This document shows positions 23,778-32,651 of a DNA stretch of 37,399 nucleotides, in pieces. This DNA comes from an uncultured bacterium (GTDB lineage Bacteria; Cyanobacteriota; Vampirovibrionia; Gastranaerophilales; Gastranaerophilaceae). The stretch spans positions 1-37,399 of the forward strand of contig CADBFN010000020.1 of the NCBI GenBank assembly GCA_902794035.1. The letters are read 5' to 3'. The position numbers were made by a program, and so were the translations under genes. How positions within the stretch are numbered: position 1 is the first letter of the stretch; every line of letters starts with the position of its first letter. The notes under the pieces were generated by a model that did no database searches, was not told where the DNA came from, and worked only from the letters and a program-made list of their open reading frames with translations.

Positions 23778-24941
23778 TTATCCAGCCTGTTTACTTTGAT
23801 TTTTTTCCATAGTAGGACCGAATATTAGGTTATCCATTGCATTATTTGCATCAATTGGTAGTTCACTTAGTATTTGAGTATATGAGTTTACAGTTACTTT
23901 TGGGCTACTGTGCCCAACTTGCCCTGAAATATATACTATCGGGACTTTACACAAGTGCATAATATCAACATATTGCCCTCTTAGATCCTGAACTCGGCAA
24001 AAATTTTCTTCATAACCACATAATGTAAGTAATTTAGTAAATCTCCGTTCAATCCATTTGGCATACATTAAACCGCCCTGTTCAGGTTTGAACATAAAGT
24101 CGGTATGATTTATACCAAAATATTTGATATGCCATTGGATAATATCATATACCTTATTTGATATATCAACGATTCTTGTGGAAGTTACTGTTTTAGTCCT
24201 TGCCTAGTATTCATTCCGAGTAATCTGCTTGTCTACGTATATTACATACCTATTATCTTTTCTTTTTATGTCACAAGGTCTAATTGCAGAATATTCTCCT
24301 AATCGCATACCTGTCAAGGTTGCAATACAAAATATACAATAAAACTCAGGCATCGCTTCGATGCATGTATCAATTACTTCTTTTAACTCTTTTGTTGAAA
24401 AACGATTTCTTAACTTTTTGGGAATAGAAACAGGCTTTAATTCACTAAAAGGATTTGTGCTGATTTGTTTTAATTCAATGGCATAATTGAATGCCCGTTT
24501 TAAGAGCTTTAAGCATCCATTATACACATGATCACTTACACCTTTTTTATATAAATTCCTGTGCCATGTTTGGATAAAAGCAGGTGTAAGTTTTTTTATC
24601 GGAATTGATATTAAATCTTGCATATGGTTTTTAAAATAACCTTCGTAATTTTTTATTGTACCTTTTTCATATTTTCCTTCGTTTTTTATGAAATCAAAGA
24701 AAAAGTTTATAACATCCCTAAAAATAATATCTCCTTTTAATTCAACTTTACCACCTTCTAATGAATTTAAAAATTTTCTTTCAGCTTCTTTGGCTTCTTT
24801 TTCAGTATTAAAACCTCTCACTCTGACTTGTTTTCTTTTCTGTTTACCGAATTTATCATATTCTCCTGATGGCACATCAACAACAAACCACCATTTGAAC
24901 TTCGTTTTTTCTATATTTGTATAATATTTTCCGACTGTCAT
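23778..24941 (-). pseudogene. Tyrosine integrase split by an in-frame TAG
   Basis: A site-specific recombinase that would catalyse integration and excision at tRNA-Glu. Reading from 24941, an AP2-like arm-binding domain comes first (WWFVVDVPSGEYDKF). A SAM-like core-binding domain follows (about 70-165), then the catalytic domain with Arg in TLTGMRLGEYSAI. The frame meets TAG at 24204-24206 after ITRNEY, then continues in the same phase (ARTKTVTSTRIVDISNKVYD) to the rest of the domain, QDLRGQYVDIMHL and GQVGHSSPKVTVNSYTQI with the nucleophilic Tyr. Total 387 codons, a normal length. The second box reads QDLRGQ rather than the common HDLRHT, a weakening of two active-site positions. The split, and this change, suggest loss of function unless TAG is read through. 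Confidence 0.88.
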
Positions 24942-25039
24942 ATTCTATACCTTTTTTATCTTTATTAAGTATCTCTTTAAGACTCTATCGGAGCCCGATC
25001 AAAATCTCAAGTACATATTTTTATTTTTCCAATACCTTA

Positions 25040-25210
25040 CTATGAACTAGTAATCAGTTTTCTTTTAAACTTGTATTCTTCTGTCAATGCTTCTTTTATA
25101 CTGATAAATCCTGAGCGTTTAAAACGTTTCGTATTACCATTATCTAATCTTACACTTACGGTATAATAAAATTTTCTGCCATTCTTAGTCTGATATTTAT
25201 AGACTGCCAT
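25040..25210 (-). CDS. 56-residue stand-alone integrase arm-binding (AP2-like) domain
   Basis: The translation MAVYKYQTKNGRKFYYTVSV, then RLDNGNTKRFKRSGFISIKE and ALTEEYKFKRKL, has the three-stranded sheet plus helix pattern of the Arm DNA-binding domain at the N-terminus of phage integrases. Here it ends at TAG after ITSS without any catalytic part. It overlaps the HTH gene upstream by 14 bases, so both are probably co-translated. It could compete for or co-occupy arm sites, or be the remnant of an older integrase. It is short but well formed. Confidence 0.6.
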   Translation of the reverse strand: MAVYKYQTKNGRKFYYTVSVRLDNGNTKRFKRSGFISIKEALTEEYKFKRKLITSS

Positions 25211-25484
25211 GATGATTTTCCTTTTCTATTTTTTGTTTCTGTACATAATTAAATTGTGCCTGCGCACTAACAGGTTTTGGCGCAATGTAACATCGCCTTT
25301 TATAATTTAAAATATCTTCTTTTATCCAAACGGTCTTACATCCATAATTAATTGAGCCTATAGACAATTCATTATGTAGGATTTTTCTTGCCGTATGATA
25401 TTTAAGCCCTAATATATCGGATGCTTGTTTAAGAGTAACCGTTTCTTTTTCTGCTATATCTATGCTAGTGTTATATTCTACCAT
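25197..25484 (-). CDS. Excisionase-like HTH protein
   Basis: A 95-residue protein whose core (VTLKQASDILGLKYHTARKI, then TVWIKEDILNYKRR) is a MerR/Xis-type winged helix of the HTH_17 class. The C-terminus is basic and polar. In small elements, such proteins control recombination direction or act as regulators. GGAG lies upstream of the ATG (minus strand AAAAGGAGAATAAAAA). It is read together with the arm-domain ORF toward the integrase. Confidence 0.8.
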   Translation of the reverse strand: MVEYNTSIDIAEKETVTLKQASDILGLKYHTARKILHNELSIGSINYGCKTVWIKEDILNYKRRCYIAPKPVSAQAQFNYVQKQKIEKENHHGSL

Positions 25485-25531
25485 TTTTTATTCTCCTTTT
25501 ATTTTTTACTGATACGATTTTTTTATGCAAC

Positions 25532-25608
25532 ATATGCAAAATACATGTAAAGTACACATATATTTTTTTTCTAAAAAAGTTTACATGTATAATGCACTTT
25601 TTGCATAT
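25532..25608. promoter_or_regulatory. Inverted-repeat region between helicase and excisionase genes
   Basis: ATATGCAAAATACATGTAAA (25532-25551) recurs inverted as TTTACATGTA (25580-25589) plus TTTTGCATAT (25599-25608), separated by an 8-base insert. ACATGT and ATGCA words recur in between. The only gap in this gene block is here, so it may be the operator for the excisionase operon or a replication origin recognised by the helicase. Confidence 0.5.
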
Positions 25609-25610
25609 CT

Positions 25611-26825
25611 TTAAAAGATTTCATTTTTATAAACCAAATTTTTCAACATATTTCTGATTCCACCTACTGTTGCAGTAACCCCCCTATTTCTCAATAAAGA
25701 ATTAAAAGTTTGTTTATTTTCAGCACAAATACCTTGAACATTACACCAATGACAATATAAATTATATGCTTCTTGTAATTTTGTACTTTTTTCTGATTCA
25801 ACAAAATTATCATTAAGAAAAGCTCTTATGATATCACAACTTTCCCAAAACTCCTGATTTGCTTTTATAACACATTCAGGCGGTTGTAGACCTTCTTTTC
25901 TGTACAGGCTCAAACCGTCAATACACCAATGTAGGATTTCACTAAGTATTTCAGGATCAAGAAGTTTTTTCTTAAGATTCTTATCTTGTTCCTTTTCTGT
26001 AAAATGCCTATCAAATGTAATAACATTAACCCTTTTGCTTGCAAATAATGTATCATCATTTACTTGTGGTAAATGATTCGTTGTCATGAATATCTTAAAA
26101 TTTGGTTTAAATTGAAATTCATTCTGATATAATTCTCTTGCTGTTATTGTATCTCCACCTGTATAAGCTTTCATTTTTGCTGTATCAAGAATCATATTTT
26201 GTGGTAATTCGATAGTATTAACAAATCTTACTCCTCGTAATCTTGCGATATCCCCACTTGCAGATCGGCTATCAGAGAATTTTTTTATTGCAAATGTTTC
26301 TGGTGCAGATTGTTTGGCATAATCTCCTAACATATATAAAAAAGTCTCAGCATATGTGCTTTTCCCGTTTCTTGTCGATGGTCCATATAATATAAAAAAT
26401 GTTTCCTCTTTTGTAGATGCAGTTAAACAGTACCCCATTACTTTTTGTAGATATTTTATTTTTTCAATATTACCTTCAAAAATTTGTTCAAGAAACTTTT
26501 CAAAAATATTTGTTGATATATTATAAGAATGTTTTACATTAGCAATAAGACTAAGCATGTCTTCTGCCTTATGATTTCTAAATTGCAATGTTTTTAGGTC
26601 TAATGTCCCGTCTTGCAAATTTAGTAAATCCGTATTTTTATCTAATACGTCATTATATATTGGAAACTCGCTGGTAGCATCTTTAACAATAGCATCTCTT
26701 TTGTCCTTTGAACCAAGTTTTACAAGAAATTTTCTATAATTTTCAATTGAAGTCATTCGTTGTGTTTCAATATTGATATCATTAAAGAGATTGTCTTCCA
26801 ATGAGTACATAAGTAGGGCATTCAA
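25611..26825 (-). CDS. SF3 helicase domain of a phage/plasmid D5-P4-type primase, N-terminally short
   Basis: Superfamily 3 DNA helicases unwind origins of phages and satellites. A D5_N-like region (about 50-135) precedes the AAA core with Walker A GPSTRNGKST (148-157), Walker B-like VRFVNTIELP and the sensor IFMTTNHLPQV. The winged-helix C-terminus (NSLLRNRGVTATVGG) is also present. At 404 residues it lacks the primase domain expected in the 600-800-residue two-domain forms. The start is uncertain: the frame opens with TTG at 26825 and an ATG lies five codons in at 26810, neither with a clear ribosome site. Either a helicase-only gene or one truncated at its 5' end. Confidence 0.85.
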   Translation of the reverse strand: MNALLMYSLEDNLFNDINIETQRMTSIENYRKFLVKLGSKDKRDAIVKDATSEFPIYNDVLDKNTDLLNLQDGTLDLKTLQFRNHKAEDMLSLIANVKHSYNISTNIFEKFLEQIFEGNIEKIKYLQKVMGYCLTASTKEETFFILYGPSTRNGKSTYAETFLYMLGDYAKQSAPETFAIKKFSDSRSASGDIARLRGVRFVNTIELPQNMILDTAKMKAYTGGDTITARELYQNEFQFKPNFKIFMTTNHLPQVNDDTLFASKRVNVITFDRHFTEKEQDKNLKKKLLDPEILSEILHWCIDGLSLYRKEGLQPPECVIKANQEFWESCDIIRAFLNDNFVESEKSTKLQEAYNLYCHWCNVQGICAENKQTFNSLLRNRGVTATVGGIRNMLKNLVYKNEIF

Positions 26826-26896
26826 TCTTTATTTTCTTTTATATACATATAATTCTGACTTTTATTTTTATACATTTGTTATGGCTAAAATTCTAA

Positions 26897-28162
26897 TCAT
26901 TTTTTAGGGGAATAATACTTACACAGGGTATTAAAATATATTTCTCCATTGGGTTCATCTTCGGGGTGGGTAATTCCTAAATGTCCATCGGGATATTCTT
27001 TTCTCCAAATTTCGTGGATGTTGTATTCATCTACAAGTTTATTATTTTTATCATAATATTTAAAAATCGGGAATTCTATCTTCTTAATGCCACCTTGCAA
27101 TACAATATCACAATATGCCATAGTTTGAATAGTTTTATAGGCATAATTCTTTTCATTATAAGATTTGTCATTGTTGTAGTTGTATTCTTTAAAAACCCCG
27201 CCAATAAGATCTGTTTGTATATTTATAGCTCCTTGATCAAAGTACAAATGTTCACCAACCTTTGTACATGTTTCTTCTGATTCCAATTTATCTAATACAG
27301 GATTTTCTTGGATTTGTACTGGAGTATCTTCTTCTGAGTTTTTTCTTGTCAGAGTATCAATATATTTTTCCCCGTCCTGTCCACAAATTTTTTCTATTGT
27401 ATTTTTTAGGATTTTCTTTGCTGAATGGTTAGTTGCATTATATTCAATTCCCATAAGATTTAAGATAAAAACATTTTTGTTATAATTATCAGAAAATTTG
27501 TCCGAAATATAATCAGAAAGTTTTTGTAGTTTTTGGGCAAGTTTTAGTTGTTCTATGGAACTTAGTTTTCTAAAATCTTTATTCTCTGATTTTGTACCAT
27601 CATAATACTTTGCCCAAGTACCTTCCCCGAACATATAATCGGGTCCGACATATTCAGCCTTTCCTGTTGCTATTTTGCCAAGTTCATATAATGTGTATTC
27701 TTTATAAAAAGCTATGTGTATTTTATCCAAAGTATTATATTTTCCGATTAAATCAGGTTGCTGATTTTGGTATTTTACTTTATTTTCAAAGGTATGTTCT
27801 ATTATAGAATTGAGGTCATTCCAATAATCTTCCTGTTCGTCAAATTTAAAACATTCATTTAACGGTTTAATCTTTTCGTCTAAAGTACATTGAAAATAGC
27901 CGCTTGCAGAAACTTCATCTGTAAGGTCATAATCCTTATAATATTTGCAATTTAAAGCAGATGGAATAATATTTTTTAGTGTATTGTTTTTATACATAAA
28001 TCCTGATACGACAGTAAAAGAAGACACACAAAGGAATGTGCTTAAAACAACCATAAGTATGCATTTTATTTTAGATGTATCTTTTAATTTTCTCCCACAG
28101 TTGGAACAAAATTGTTGATTATTTTCTATTTCATTTCCGCAATTCGGACAATACACCTTCAT
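26897..28162 (-). CDS. Zinc-ribbon membrane protein with extracytoplasmic domain
   Basis: The N-terminus is a zinc ribbon (YCPNCGNEI and FCSNCGRKL, Cys pairs within residues 4-22). One transmembrane helix follows (about 32-55, ILMVVLSTFLCVSSFTVVSG), then about 360 residues predicted outside. This part is Lys/Asn/Tyr-rich, with several Cys, and has no domain I recognise. The layout is common in sensors and in small envelope proteins. It shares direction with the TonB-like gene 26 bases upstream and may be part of one operon of envelope genes. Confidence 0.7.
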   Translation of the reverse strand: MKVYCPNCGNEIENNQQFCSNCGRKLKDTSKIKCILMVVLSTFLCVSSFTVVSGFMYKNNTLKNIIPSALNCKYYKDYDLTDEVSASGYFQCTLDEKIKPLNECFKFDEQEDYWNDLNSIIEHTFENKVKYQNQQPDLIGKYNTLDKIHIAFYKEYTLYELGKIATGKAEYVGPDYMFGEGTWAKYYDGTKSENKDFRKLSSIEQLKLAQKLQKLSDYISDKFSDNYNKNVFILNLMGIEYNATNHSAKKILKNTIEKICGQDGEKYIDTLTRKNSEEDTPVQIQENPVLDKLESEETCTKVGEHLYFDQGAINIQTDLIGGVFKEYNYNNDKSYNEKNYAYKTIQTMAYCDIVLQGGIKKIEFPIFKYYDKNNKLVDEYNIHEIWRKEYPDGHLGITHPEDEPNGEIYFNTLCKYYSPKK

Positions 28163-28188
28163 TCACCTGCATATTTGGATTACCCTTA

Positions 28189-28974
28189 TTATTTATCTAT
28201 GACATTATAGTCAAACGTAAAACTTATATCAATATAAGAACCTTTATAACTGGAAGGTAAATTCCCGAAATATGTTCTCTTCACCGCATTGAGTGCTTCT
28301 CTATCAGCAGCATCACTGCCTGAACTTTTTGAAAATTGAGAAGATATCAGATGTCCATTTTTGTCTAAAGTAAATAAAACTACAACTCTCTTGCTCTCTG
28401 TTCCTGTAGGGGGATGCCAATTCTGTTTAATATTTTTTTGAACTTTTCTCATGAAATAATCAAAATTTGGTTCCTTATTATATTTTGAATCCACAGGAGA
28501 CTTTGAACCTGTACCACTTCCCATGCCATTCCCCGTTCCATTTGATGTGCTGACTTTTGTTTCAGAAATTGTATTTTCTTTTATATATAATGCCCGTTTT
28601 GCCATTTCGTTTGCATTGTATAAACGTGAACTTAATTGAATATCATGCATATTTATAGAAGATGCCACCTTATCTGTTAAGGGATTTGCTAAACTTTTAT
28701 TCTTTGCGTAATCATTATATTTACAAGTGGCAACTACCCCTGCAAAATTATCTTTACTCTGTATAGTTGCTACGACATATACTTTGCTATTTTTATCATA
28801 ATATTTTACATTGTAATATGTGCTATCATTATGAGAATTAACACTATCAGTATCAATAAAAATTTCTTTATTACGGATAGTGGCATCTTCCCAAGTTTCA
28901 GAGAAACTAGGCAAAGTAACCAATATAACTGATAAAATTGTTAAAAATAATTTAGAATAAAGTGTATTCTGCAT
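28189..28974 (-). CDS. Exported TonB/TolA C-terminal-domain protein
   Basis: A signal peptide (FLTILSVILVTLPSFSETW region) is followed by a short beta-rich domain and a Gly/Ser linker (STSNGTGNGMGSGTGS, about 144-159). A TonB/TolA-like C-terminal domain ends the protein: YFMRKVQKNIKQNW, VVVLFTLDKNGHLISSQFSK and SGSDAADREALNAVKRT. In TonB this domain contacts outer-membrane transporters. Here it is soluble-exported rather than tethered by a conventional N-terminal TM and Pro-rich spacer, so the partner is unclear. The ATG lies within the end of the truncated pseudopilin gene (23-base overlap). Confidence 0.78.
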   Translation of the reverse strand: MQNTLYSKLFLTILSVILVTLPSFSETWEDATIRNKEIFIDTDSVNSHNDSTYYNVKYYDKNSKVYVVATIQSKDNFAGVVATCKYNDYAKNKSLANPLTDKVASSINMHDIQLSSRLYNANEMAKRALYIKENTISETKVSTSNGTGNGMGSGTGSKSPVDSKYNKEPNFDYFMRKVQKNIKQNWHPPTGTESKRVVVLFTLDKNGHLISSQFSKSSGSDAADREALNAVKRTYFGNLPSSYKGSYIDISFTFDYNVIDK

Positions 28975-29740
28975 TTTCTTTGATATCCTTCTGTTCTTTT
29001 TCTGCTTGCTCTTTTTGTTGTCTTGACTTTATTTCTGCTTCTTGTTGACGAAGATACTCTGTATAGGATTTTACAGCTATACCATTTGGATCATATACGC
29101 ACAAAGCTTCGTTTACAGTTGGTAAAGTCATATGAGAATCTTTTATTGTCGTAATTCTCTCTGTAAATTTAGCATAAGATGGACCAAAATCACGTGCATA
29201 AGCCATCCATGGTTCACCTTCTACCTCTTTATCTTCCCAATATTTTTCTGTTCTCATTTGATTATATGAAATATTTAAAATATTCAAAGGGATAGTATTG
29301 GCTTTATGACCATCAGGTAAATAAGATTTAACATTTGTCTCATAACTAATTGCAGAACCATATACATCTGCAGCCAAAGATGCTAATTCTCTGGCATTTG
29401 GTAATTTATATCCCCAATCACTACATTGTTTCATCGCCCCTGCCCAGTAGTCATAATGTTTGTAACATGTTCTAATTCCAATATCCTGATATTTTTTTGC
29501 TGGAATAGCAACTTTATCGTACGTAGTTAGTCCTCCTGTACAATCATAATAGTTTAGCGGCTCAGGCTTAAATGTTTTTGTCGTAAAACATACTCCATTG
29601 GATGTTTCATATATACAATTTCGTTTTGAAGCAGCTTGCTTTGCCTCTTGTATCTCTTCATCTTCAGTAGATTCATTTTCATTTGACGGATTAGCATTTT
29701 CGGTCTGTTCATTCTGCTGCTGATTTGAGGTATAATCCCT
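28952..29740 (-). pseudogene. 5'-truncated pseudopilin-like gene
   Basis: The frame is open from about 29850 to 28952 but contains no plausible start before an internal ATG at 29434. The protein sense begins around TSNQQQNEQTENANPSNENE, a low-complexity stretch. It continues through CIYETSNGVCFTTKTF, CTGGLTTYDKVAIPAKKY and DYWAGAMKQCSDWGYKLPNA. That last block (cYxGAMxxCxxxGxxLPxxxEL) is typical of the C-terminal domain of the large pseudopilin-like proteins of this lineage. The N-terminal prepilin leader is absent: upstream the DNA turns into an M23 peptidase read on the other strand. The remainder ends in a Gln/Glu/Lys helical tail. If the internal ATG is used, a 160-residue protein results, but it has no signal peptide. 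Confidence 0.7.
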
Positions 29741-29985
29741 GTAGTTATGGAAAATATATTGTAATAGATCATGGTAACAACATACATAGTTTTTATGGAC
29801 ATTTAAATTCTTATGATGTAAAAGTTGGGGATATAGTAAATACAGGGCAAGTTATTGCAAAAAGTGGAAATACCGCAGGAATAGGAAAAAATGGAAAAGT
29901 TATGACTACTGGCCCCCACTTACATTTCGGGGTCCATAAAAATGGACAATCAGTAAATCCATTAGAATTCGTTAGAAATTTTTGA
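29725..29985 (+). pseudogene. C-terminal fragment of an M23 (LytM) peptidoglycan endopeptidase
   Basis: The translation YGKYIVIDHGNNIHSFYGHL and GPHLHFGVHKNGQSVNPLEF is the second half of an M23 metallopeptidase, including the HxH zinc/catalytic motif and the HGN turn. The upstream HxxxxxxxD zinc ligands are missing. There is no upstream room for them because the opposite strand codes for the pseudopilin from about 29740 downward. Only a TTG at 29725 could start it and no ribosome site is visible. It is therefore a gene fragment left by rearrangement. The 3' end overlaps the convergent gene by 24 bases. Confidence 0.75.
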
Positions 29986-31605
29986 GATAATAATATCTAA
30001 CTTTGAATAAACATTTTCTTTTAACTCAAGTAATTCTTTGAATTCTTTTGAATATTTTAGGTGATACTTTTCTATGTAATATTTATATAGAAAGGTATCA
30101 CTTTCTGCGCCAGGCTCGAGTCCTAAATCATATTTTGCAATATAAGGTTGAACTTGTTCTATTATAACATCAGGATAAAAACTTACAGTTCCACTCATTT
30201 GCTTTAATTGTTCAATAAATAGTTTATTTTGCTCAGTGTTCTGTGGATTATGCAAATATTTTAAATATATAGTATTTGATTTTTTATCAAAATCTAAAAG
30301 CATTTGTTTCAATGTTTTATTATTATATGTTATTTTATCATATAAAATATGTTTTAATGCTTTATCCAAATCAAACTTAAAATTAGTAATTTGATTTTGA
30401 GGAATTTTTTTTACATACTCATCTTCCAAATTTTTAGGTATTGGTTCATAGATATCAAAATCCCTAATTTTTGAGGATGCTTCAATATTGATTCTCTTTA
30501 TGTTATTTTTTATTGAAATTGAATTATTATTTTCAATATTAGGAACTATCCCAAAATAATTATAATCAGAAGGCTTATCCTTTTCTTTTAACAATTTCCT
30601 AAAGTAAGTTGGACTTAACTTAGGTGTTAAATAAGGGTTATCGTCATAATATACGCCGTTATATATGTAATAATATGATGTAGGATCTACATCATCATAT
30701 TTCTTGGTAGAGCACATAAATCCCTTATATCTAACTTTAAAATATTTATGAGTTGGAGAATATTCTGTTGAATATATAACATGAGTTATGAGTCCTTCTC
30801 CATACGGGCATTTAATATTTTCTTCATTATTATCTATATCTGGTTTATCCATAATATCGACAGTATATACGTCATTTTTCGCATTATAGTTATACGATTT
30901 TGCATCATAACACAAATACCCCTTATTTATAAAATTTGTATTTTGAATATTATTCTTATACTGAACATTGTATGTATTCTTAGCAACCTTATTACTAATA
31001 TAATAAGGTATAATATACTTTATATCCACATCATAATTTGAACTATATTGAGTGCCAAACTTTTTCAAAACATCTTTATTGAAATAATTTAACCAATGCT
31101 TTAAATCTTTAATATAATTTGCGTTGTTATTATAATAGATATCTAAGTAATTTATGTGATGAGAAATAGGTTTGCCATTCTCATATTTTACAATATCTTC
31201 ACTTGATACAAAACCTTTATATGTCGCCTTAAATTTCTTAGGAAAAGGTTTATAAATTAGCGAAAAAATAAGATGAGTAATATTCCCTCTATCGAAAGGA
31301 CATTTGTTACAAACGTCTAAGTCGGTAGAGGGATCTCTATCTACTAAAACATCAACACTATAAGTATTTGTTTTCTTATCATGCTTATATGAACCTAAAT
31401 CATAATAATGATATGCCCCAAAACCAACAAACTTTTTATTTTTTACTTCAATAATATTGGCATTTAAACTATAACATTCTTTTTCACTAAAGCATAGAAA
31501 TTGTAAATCATAATCAATATCATTTTTTATATAATATTTTTTTGCTGCAAAAGTAGGAAGACAAACAAAAATAATCAAAATTAGTGCAAAAACTATTTTT
31601 TTCAT
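29962..31605 (-). CDS. Exported protein with an internal domain duplication
   Basis: A clear signal peptide (MKKIVFALILIIFVCLPTFA) leads a 547-residue Asn/Tyr/Lys-rich protein. Residues about 55-134 and 225-298 are repeats of the same domain: NTYSVDVLVDRDPS...NKCPFDRGNITHLIFSLIY against DVYTVDIMDKPDID...IKCPYGEGLITHVIYSTEY, each ending in a YKGF turn. The conserved KCP motifs suggest structural Cys. The C-terminal 150 residues are helical (EQLKQMSGTVSFYPDVIIEQ). I do not know the family; it may be an envelope or surface protein of the element. No catalytic motif is apparent. Confidence 0.75.
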   Translation of the reverse strand: MKKIVFALILIIFVCLPTFAAKKYYIKNDIDYDLQFLCFSEKECYSLNANIIEVKNKKFVGFGAYHYYDLGSYKHDKKTNTYSVDVLVDRDPSTDLDVCNKCPFDRGNITHLIFSLIYKPFPKKFKATYKGFVSSEDIVKYENGKPISHHINYLDIYYNNNANYIKDLKHWLNYFNKDVLKKFGTQYSSNYDVDIKYIIPYYISNKVAKNTYNVQYKNNIQNTNFINKGYLCYDAKSYNYNAKNDVYTVDIMDKPDIDNNEENIKCPYGEGLITHVIYSTEYSPTHKYFKVRYKGFMCSTKKYDDVDPTSYYYIYNGVYYDDNPYLTPKLSPTYFRKLLKEKDKPSDYNYFGIVPNIENNNSISIKNNIKRINIEASSKIRDFDIYEPIPKNLEDEYVKKIPQNQITNFKFDLDKALKHILYDKITYNNKTLKQMLLDFDKKSNTIYLKYLHNPQNTEQNKLFIEQLKQMSGTVSFYPDVIIEQVQPYIAKYDLGLEPGAESDTFLYKYYIEKYHLKYSKEFKELLELKENVYSKLDIIISKISNEF

Positions 31606-32015
31606 AATGTAATTCTACTTATAAATATATATAAGTCAATTGAATTTCATATGCAAAAATTAAATCAGGAGATGAAGAAGCTCATGTAATAAAATCTATT
31701 GTTGAAAATTACAACCTAACTAGTCTTGCAATTTTAACAGGGCTGTTTTTGTGTTGTACGACAAAAATAAAATTCCTCCGCTATATTTTAATTAAAAATT
31801 TCTAGGGAGAAAATAAATATCCCCACCCAAGGTGCTATTTGGAAAATTTTATATAAACCTATATAAAAATAGGCTCAAATGTTGACTATTCCTGCAAAGC
31901 CTGATAATTTACCTATTATGCCGTAATATGCTAAAATGCAGATATAGACGGACTTTTGTCCTGTTTGGGTTAAGGGAAATTTTCATTATAGAGAAGTGAA
32001 AATTCGCCTGTGTAT
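31606..32015. other. 410-base gap without a supported gene
   Basis: AT-rich, with a start-less open frame on the plus strand at 31644-31805 and a weak hairpin near 31978-32001 (TTTTCA with TGAAAA), which lies downstream of the MIF gene on its strand. I see no promoter consensus good enough to report. Confidence 0.5.
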
Positions 32016-32360
32016 CTAAAACATTGAACCGTTCCAACCCCATAAATCAACAGGGTGATAAGTTACATATACATTTGAACCATCAATACCGTAATCGTTA
32101 GCCAAAATACTGCAAATACTTTGAGTTAATGTTTGGCAAGAAGGTTTACTTGCAGAACCAAGCATTTTTATTGATATATATGCACCTTTATCTAACTTAT
32201 TTTCTGCCATATAAAGAGATTTTCCGTCTTCAATTTCAGTCATTATGTAGGCTTTTGGTTTTGATAGAGCAGATGAAGTTGCATCTGTCAGTTTTTTCTG
32301 CAAATCATCTTTTTGTGTTTCATCTAATTTGATAGTTAATCTTGCTTGAATATATGGCAT
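32016..32360 (-). CDS. MIF-family tautomerase
   Basis: A 114-residue protein of the macrophage migration inhibitory factor/D-dopachrome tautomerase family, active as a trimer on phenylpyruvate-like enols. The catalytic Pro2 follows the initiator Met (MPYIQARLTIKLDETQ). The mid-region AYISIKMLGSAS gives the beta strand before the second helix, and the C-terminus VYVTYHPVDLWGWNGSMF closely matches the MIF ending VYINYYDMNAANVGWNNS. MIF's CxxC is not conserved. GGAGAG lies eight bases before the ATG. It is on the minus strand inside the mobile element, next to the Fic gene. In a gut bacterium, a secreted or released MIF homologue could act on host immunity, but there is no signal peptide here. 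Confidence 0.88.
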   Translation of the reverse strand: MPYIQARLTIKLDETQKDDLQKKLTDATSSALSKPKAYIMTEIEDGKSLYMAENKLDKGAYISIKMLGSASKPSCQTLTQSICSILANDYGIDGSNVYVTYHPVDLWGWNGSMF

Positions 32361-32406
32361 AATTTTCTCTCCTTATTTTACATATGTATTTTAGCATAAA
32401 ATATTT

Positions 32407-32515
32407 GTCCCGACCCACGCGAGGGACGTTGAACGAAAATGGTTCCCGACATAATTCAATACTTCAGCCAACTAAAACTCCTCTTAAAATCCGCGTGAGC
32501 GGGGACAGGTTGAAT
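32407..32515. repeat. Imperfect inverted-repeat element between MIF and Fic genes
   Basis: TGTCCCGACCCACGCG (32407-32422) and CGCGTGAGCGGGGACA (about 32493-32508) are imperfect reverse complements about 85 bases apart, enclosing non-coding DNA. The right arm plus GGTTGAAT is repeated exactly at 23757-23774. It looks like a small mobile or recombinogenic repeat. Confidence 0.55.
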
Positions 32516-32554
32516 ATTTGTTTACTGATAAATAAAACAAATTTGTTCTAAATG

Positions 32555-32628
32555 CGTAGATACTTGTTAAAATCTACGTAAAATTTACGTAGATTCCACT
32601 TGATTTTGCGTAGATAATATCGTATAAT
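32555..32628 (+). promoter_or_regulatory. Fic promoter with palindromic CGTAGAT operators
   Basis: TTGATT (32600-32605) and TATAAT (32623-32628) are 17 bases apart. Immediately upstream is a perfect palindrome, AATCTACGTAAA and TTTACGTAGATT around one base (32571-32595). The word CGTAGAT also occurs alone at 32555-32561 and again at 32610-32616 inside the promoter spacer. Four related half-sites around one promoter indicate tight repression, most simply by the winged-helix C-terminus of Fic itself. Confidence 0.75.
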
Positions 32629-32651
32629 ATACGCAAAAGGTGCGTTAATTT

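Noticed and set aside
29554-29802. 82-residue frame on the minus strand
   Set aside because: It is out of phase with the pseudopilin fragment that covers the same bases and shows motif-level sense; no start signal.
31644-31805. Open frame with sense-like residues GDEEAHVIKSIVENYN
   Set aside because: No start codon or ribosome site, stop directly upstream; possibly a gene remnant, but too little to annotate.
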